9,184 bases of DNA, taken from assembly GCA_019247395.1 (NCBI GenBank), contig JAFAOZ010000099.1:1-9184 (forward strand), given 5' to 3'. This stretch comes from Vulcanimicrobiota bacterium. Its GTDB lineage: Bacteria; Vulcanimicrobiota; Vulcanimicrobiia; Vulcanimicrobiales; Vulcanimicrobiaceae. Positions 7,317 to 9,184 of this stretch are shown here, in pieces (positions within the stretch are counted from its first letter, which is position 1; each line of letters starts with the position of its first letter). The translations under genes and the position numbers were made by a program. Below the pieces are notes generated by a model. That model made no database searches and had not been told where the DNA came from. It saw nothing but the letters and a program-made list of their open reading frames with translations.

Positions 7317-7797
7317 GATGTCCTCCGGGTAGCGTCTCCAGTCGGCTTCCGTCGACCGTTACTTGCACGGCGTCGATGCCGGGCAGACCGGTCACGGTAT
7401 AAACGAGCGCTTTGAACTCGCCGTTTTCGCCGAACGATCCGCCCGCCTGCGTTTCGACGTCTTTCGACAGATCGACCGTCGCGGTCGCCCCGTCGATCGC
7501 GACGCTGCGCACGTGCGTTCCGGGCGGAAACCGAATCGCGTTTACGTCGCTGGGCGGTCCTGTGACGGCTTCAACCGCGGCATAGAGGGCTTCATTGTGG
7601 AGGTGCTCCGCGGCGCTTTCTCCCGGGGCGCGCGGACGCATAGAGACGCGTATGACTCCGAGCGACGTGCCATCGAGCTTCGTATGGTAAACGGCAATCG
7701 TCTCGCCGTTTGCGGCGCGCCGCGAATGAACGTACCAATATGCCGCTGCAACGATGACCAACAGTGCGACGAGCAGGGGAAATCGCGGCGATCTCAC
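7279..7797 (-). CDS. GerMN-domain membrane-anchored protein
   Basis: The 172-residue protein has a single N-terminal membrane helix (about 6-23) and then an outward-facing GerMN (sporulation/spore germination) domain at about 60-165. The typical signatures are NEALYAAVEAVTGPPS (68-83), FPPGTHVRSVAIDG (90-103), ATVDLS (106-111), ALVYTVTGLPGIDAVQVTV (130-148) and LPGG (156-159). GerMN domains occur in GerM of Bacillus and in lipoproteins and anchored proteins of many non-sporulating bacteria; their biochemical role is not settled. No lipobox Cys is present. The start is GTG 7797-7795, just before the helix; an AAGGA lies about 11 nt upstream. It is the first gene of the operon with the amidase and murI. 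In B. subtilis gerM also sits near the glutamate racemase gene racE, so the association appears to recur across phyla. Confidence 0.85.
   Translation of the reverse strand: MRSPRFPLLVALLVIVAAAYWYVHSRRAANGETIAVYHTKLDGTSLGVIRVSMRPRAPGESAAEHLHNEALYAAVEAVTGPPSDVNAIRFPPGTHVRSVAIDGATATVDLSKDVETQAGGSFGENGEFKALVYTVTGLPGIDAVQVTVDGSRLETLPGGHLELDQPLRRSDW
7322..7326 (-). promoter_or_regulatory. Ribosome binding site of the amidase gene, inside the GerMN coding region
   Basis: GGAGG on the minus strand lies 5 nt before TTG 7316-7314. It supports the TTG start and shows that the amidase is translated from within the end of the preceding gene. Confidence 0.7.
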
Positions 7798-7864
7798 GTC
7801 GGCACGAATCCTTCGCGAAGGTCGCCGGAAATACCCCTGTCGAAGGCGCGCACGTGAGCGGCGC
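7798..7864. promoter_or_regulatory. Divergent promoter region with 12-bp palindrome
   Basis: These 67 bp lie between the GerMN start and the CHAD start and must hold promoters for one or both operons. They contain a perfect 12-bp palindrome, CCTTCGCGAAGG, at 7810-7821 and, at 7838-7846, a TGTCGAAGG core that recurs at 9091-9099. No convincing -35/-10 elements were found. The palindrome could be a dimeric repressor site or chance in GC-rich DNA; it also overlaps the presumed ribosome site of the GerMN gene. Confidence 0.35.
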
Positions 7865-8239
7865 ATGGCGGTGAAGTGGCTGGAAAAAACGATCGCACGC
7901 GAACGCCGCGCGCTCGAGCGAGCGCGCAAGCGTTTTGTCGCCAAACCGAATGAGAAGCGCCTGCACGACGTTCGTACGACGGGGCGCCGTTTTCGATCGC
8001 TGCTCGAAGATGTGGCAAGTCTTGCGAAGTCCGCGCGCCTCCGCCGGCGCGTAAAGCGTGCCGCCGCCGCGACCGATGCGGCGCGTGACGCGACGATCAT
8101 CCTACGACTGCTCGAAAGCAGCGTCGACGAAGGCGAAGGGGCGCTCGCGCAACCGCTGCTCGAGCGGCTGCGCGAGCAGGAACGGATGGCGACCCGAGAT
8201 GCGTGCAAAGCTTTGACGCGCATGCGGTTCCCGTCGTAA
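7865..8239 (+). CDS. CHAD-domain protein, N-terminal half
   Basis: CHAD domains are all-helical, strongly basic domains rich in conserved His and Arg/Lys; several bind inorganic polyphosphate. A full domain consists of two similar four-helix halves, about 250-290 residues in all. This 124-residue protein contains only the first half. It is highly basic, with KRLHDVRTTGRRFRSLLED at 31-49 matching the conserved HxxRxxxRRxR helix (His34, Arg37, Arg41, Arg42, Arg44) and TDAARDATIILRLLE matching the 'RDxxVLLxxL' helix. ATG 7865 is chosen because the domain begins at once; its ribosome site is weak. It ends at TAA 8237-8239, one base before the GTG of the second half, in a different frame. It may be a single-base frameshift (real or sequencing error) or a true two-subunit CHAD. 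Confidence 0.72.
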   Translation: MAVKWLEKTIARERRALERARKRFVAKPNEKRLHDVRTTGRRFRSLLEDVASLAKSARLRRRVKRAAAATDAARDATIILRLLESSVDEGEGALAQPLLERLREQERMATRDACKALTRMRFPS

Positions 8240-8240
8240 C

Positions 8241-8651
8241 GTGAAACCGGAACGCGTCGATTTGCGCGGGGTCGAAAACGTCGACGAGCTCGTCGAGCGG
8301 GTTCTGCAGACGCGCCTGCGCGAGGCCCGCGAATTGGCAATCGGTTTGCAAGTCCGCGATAAGCAAAGTCTTCACGACTTTCGTATCGCCTGTAAGCGTC
8401 TGCGGTACGCGCTCGAGCGTTTTCAGGGGCTCGAGCCTTCGCTCGAGCAGATCGCCGAGCGACTGGCGCTGCTTCAGGATGCGCTCGGTGAAGCGCACGA
8501 TCGCGACGTCTTGCTCACCATTCTTCCTCCGACGATGCCTGCCACCGAGCGACGATTGCAGAGCGAGCGGTCGGAACTCGTCGAGCGCGCCGCTGCGCTC
8601 TGGCGCGAGCTCGAGCAGATGATGCGAGCGCTCGATTCTCATCGTACTTAA
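8241..8651 (+). CDS. CHAD-domain protein, C-terminal half
   Basis: The second conserved half of a CHAD domain (see the 7865-8239 entry). This 136-residue stretch carries SLHDFRIACKRLRYALERF at 43-61, the strongly conserved CHAD helix, with His45, Arg48, Lys52, Arg53, Arg55 and Tyr56. It is followed by LALLQDALGEAHDRDVLLTIL, the usual 'LQxxLGxxHD' helix. GTG 8241 is the first start codon after an in-frame TGA at 8214-8216, with no Shine-Dalgarno sequence in front of it. If independent, it would depend on translational coupling to the TAA at 8237-8239. Together the halves make about 260 residues, the normal size of one CHAD protein, which favours a frameshifted single gene whose shift lies between 8217 and 8239. 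The ends of both halves are otherwise intact. Confidence 0.72.
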   Translation: MKPERVDLRGVENVDELVERVLQTRLREARELAIGLQVRDKQSLHDFRIACKRLRYALERFQGLEPSLEQIAERLALLQDALGEAHDRDVLLTILPPTMPATERRLQSERSELVERAAALWRELEQMMRALDSHRT

Positions 8652-8709
8652 ACGATGCTTTAATCGCTCTCCCCGCGAGCCGTAGGCCCGACGGTGGTAA
8701 GTAAAAAGC

Positions 8710-9039
8710 ATGATGAACCTTCGAAATCTTCTGCTCGCTTTATCGCTCGGGGGAGCGATCGCTGCCGGCGCAGTGATCCCCGCAGCGGCACAGGTCTACG
8801 GCGGCATCTACGTGCAAACCGCACCTCCGGCGCCGATATATGAAACGGTTCCCGCGGCACCGGGCCCGGGTTACTACTGGGTGCCGGGATACTGGACTTG
8901 GAACGGTTATCGGTACGTCTGGCGTCATGGTTACTACGCGAACCCGCCGTACGCGGGCGGCGTATGGCGTCCGGGACATTGGGCGCACGGCCCGTACGGC
9001 TGGTATTGGAAGCCGGGCCACTGGGGTCGCCCGTATTAA
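8710..9039 (+). CDS. Secreted YXWGXW-repeat (WXXGXW) small protein
   Basis: The 109-residue exported protein has a clear signal peptide (MMNLRN, hydrophobic core 7-22, cleavage probably after AAA at about 25-27). A short Pro-rich stretch follows (about 37-52), then an aromatic, Gly-rich region. Repeats of W-x-P-G-x-W appear three times: WVPGYW, WRPGHW and WKPGHW, interleaved with YRYVWRHGYY and YGWYW. This is the YXWGXW/WXXGXW repeat family, common in environmental Gram-negative-type genomes and of unknown function, presumably periplasmic or surface-associated. ATG 8710 and ATG 8713 are adjacent candidate starts; neither has a strong ribosome site. The 58-bp gap from the CHAD gene has no recognisable promoter or terminator. 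A hairpin terminator follows 25 bp after the stop. Confidence 0.87.
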   Translation: MMNLRNLLLALSLGGAIAAGAVIPAAAQVYGGIYVQTAPPAPIYETVPAAPGPGYYWVPGYWTWNGYRYVWRHGYYANPPYAGGVWRPGHWAHGPYGWYWKPGHWGRPY

Positions 9040-9064
9040 TCGATAAATAAAACGTAGTCACGCG

Positions 9065-9120
9065 ATCGCCCACCGTTTGTCACCCTAGCTTGTCGAAGGG
9101 GCATAACGGTGGGCGATTTT
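9065..9120 (+). terminator. Probable intrinsic terminator with nested hairpin in the loop
   Basis: A perfect 13-bp inverted repeat pairs ATCGCCCACCGTT (9065-9077) with AACGGTGGGCGAT (9105-9117), and TTTT follows at 9117-9120. This fits a Rho-independent terminator for the YXWGXW gene. The 27-nt loop is long, but it can fold into a smaller hairpin (CCCT 9083-9086 with AGGG 9097-9100, or CTT 9089-9091 with AAG 9096-9098). The T-run lies only on the right, so it acts on plus-strand transcription. Confidence 0.65.
9079..9101. repeat. Possible short interspersed (REP-like) palindromic element
   Basis: The loop of the terminator contains GTCACCCTAGCTTGTCGAAGGGG, close to a GTCACCCTGAGCTTGTCGAAGG-type sequence that I recall as frequent in intergenic DNA of various environmental bacteria. 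A second partial match, CCTGTCGAAGG, is at 7836-7846. That it is a dispersed repeat in this genome is inference. Confidence 0.35.
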
Positions 9121-9146
9121 CGTATTGTCGTTGAAAGCCGCGCTTG

Positions 9147-9184
9147 ATGCAGCTTCGCCGTGCGCTCGGCTTGGGTGACGTCAT
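9147..9184 (+). CDS. Possible 5' end of a gene cut by the window edge
   Basis: From ATG 9147 the frame reads MQLRRALGLGDV and is open to the edge. This short string resembles the start of APC-family amino-acid permeases, whose N-termini often read 'L(K/R)RxLGLxD' before the first helix. Twelve residues cannot establish identity. The position, 27 bp after a terminator on the same strand, suits a new transcription unit. The ribosome site is weak (GAAAG at 9133-9137). Confidence 0.3.
   Translation, partial: MQLRRALGLGDV

Noticed and set aside
7798..8340. Upstream extension of the GerMN reading frame to 8340 (353 codons in total)
   Set aside because: The extra residues are Arg/Ser-rich and antisense to the CHAD gene; the protein starts naturally at GTG 7797, just before its membrane helix.
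8649..8709. Possible promoter or hairpin between the CHAD and YXWGXW genes (CCGT...ACGG, TTTAAT)
   Set aside because: The stem is only 4 bp and no -35/-10 pair has sensible spacing, so I could not support a feature.
9080..9184. Minus-strand frame from ATG 9184 to TGA 9080-9082
   Set aside because: It has only 34 codons, runs through the terminator stem and repeat-like loop, and has no recognisable motif.

Overview
The window is GC-rich (roughly 60% by eye), gene-dense bacterial chromosome. Genes overlap or abut, and many start with GTG or TTG. There are no RNA genes, CRISPR arrays, IS elements or phage genes. The combination of high GC, a GerMN protein, an AMIN-type amidase, a CHAD protein and a YXWGXW-repeat protein would fit a soil or environmental lineage such as Candidatus Eremiobacterota (WPS-2). 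That assignment is a guess; the sequence alone does not settle the phylum.

Layout, left to right. (1) 1-2053, minus strand: secG, then two ABC-transporter ATPases of the oligopeptide/dipeptide (Opp/Dpp) type, the second cut by the left edge. The three genes are 12 and 0 bp apart. (2) 2131-4680, plus strand, divergent from secG: a PAP2-like membrane protein, a flavin amine oxidase and a five-helix membrane protein of unknown function, probably one operon. (3) 4642-7797, minus strand: a compact cell-wall operon read as GerMN protein, then AMIN/Amidase_3 N-acetylmuramoyl-L-alanine amidase, then glutamate racemase MurI. Every junction overlaps, and the murI 3' end overlaps the convergent membrane-protein gene by 39 bp. 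(4) 7865-8651, plus strand: a CHAD-domain protein split into two adjacent reading frames, one conserved half in each. (5) 8710-9039, plus strand: a small secreted YXWGXW-repeat protein, followed by a 13-bp inverted-repeat terminator with a second small hairpin inside its loop. (6) From 9147: possibly the first codons of another gene, cut by the right edge.

The clearest functional theme is the envelope. MurI makes D-glutamate for peptidoglycan, the amidase cleaves peptidoglycan, the GerMN protein is membrane-anchored beside them, SecG belongs to the export channel, and the Dpp/Opp ATPases power peptide uptake, possibly including wall peptides. Nothing here amounts to a clearly new multi-gene system. 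The points most worth a second look are the split CHAD gene, the nested hairpin at 9065-9120, the Pro/Ala-rich extension on SecG, the PAP2-like protein with altered catalytic residues, and the unexplained PAP2 / amine oxidase / membrane protein operon.
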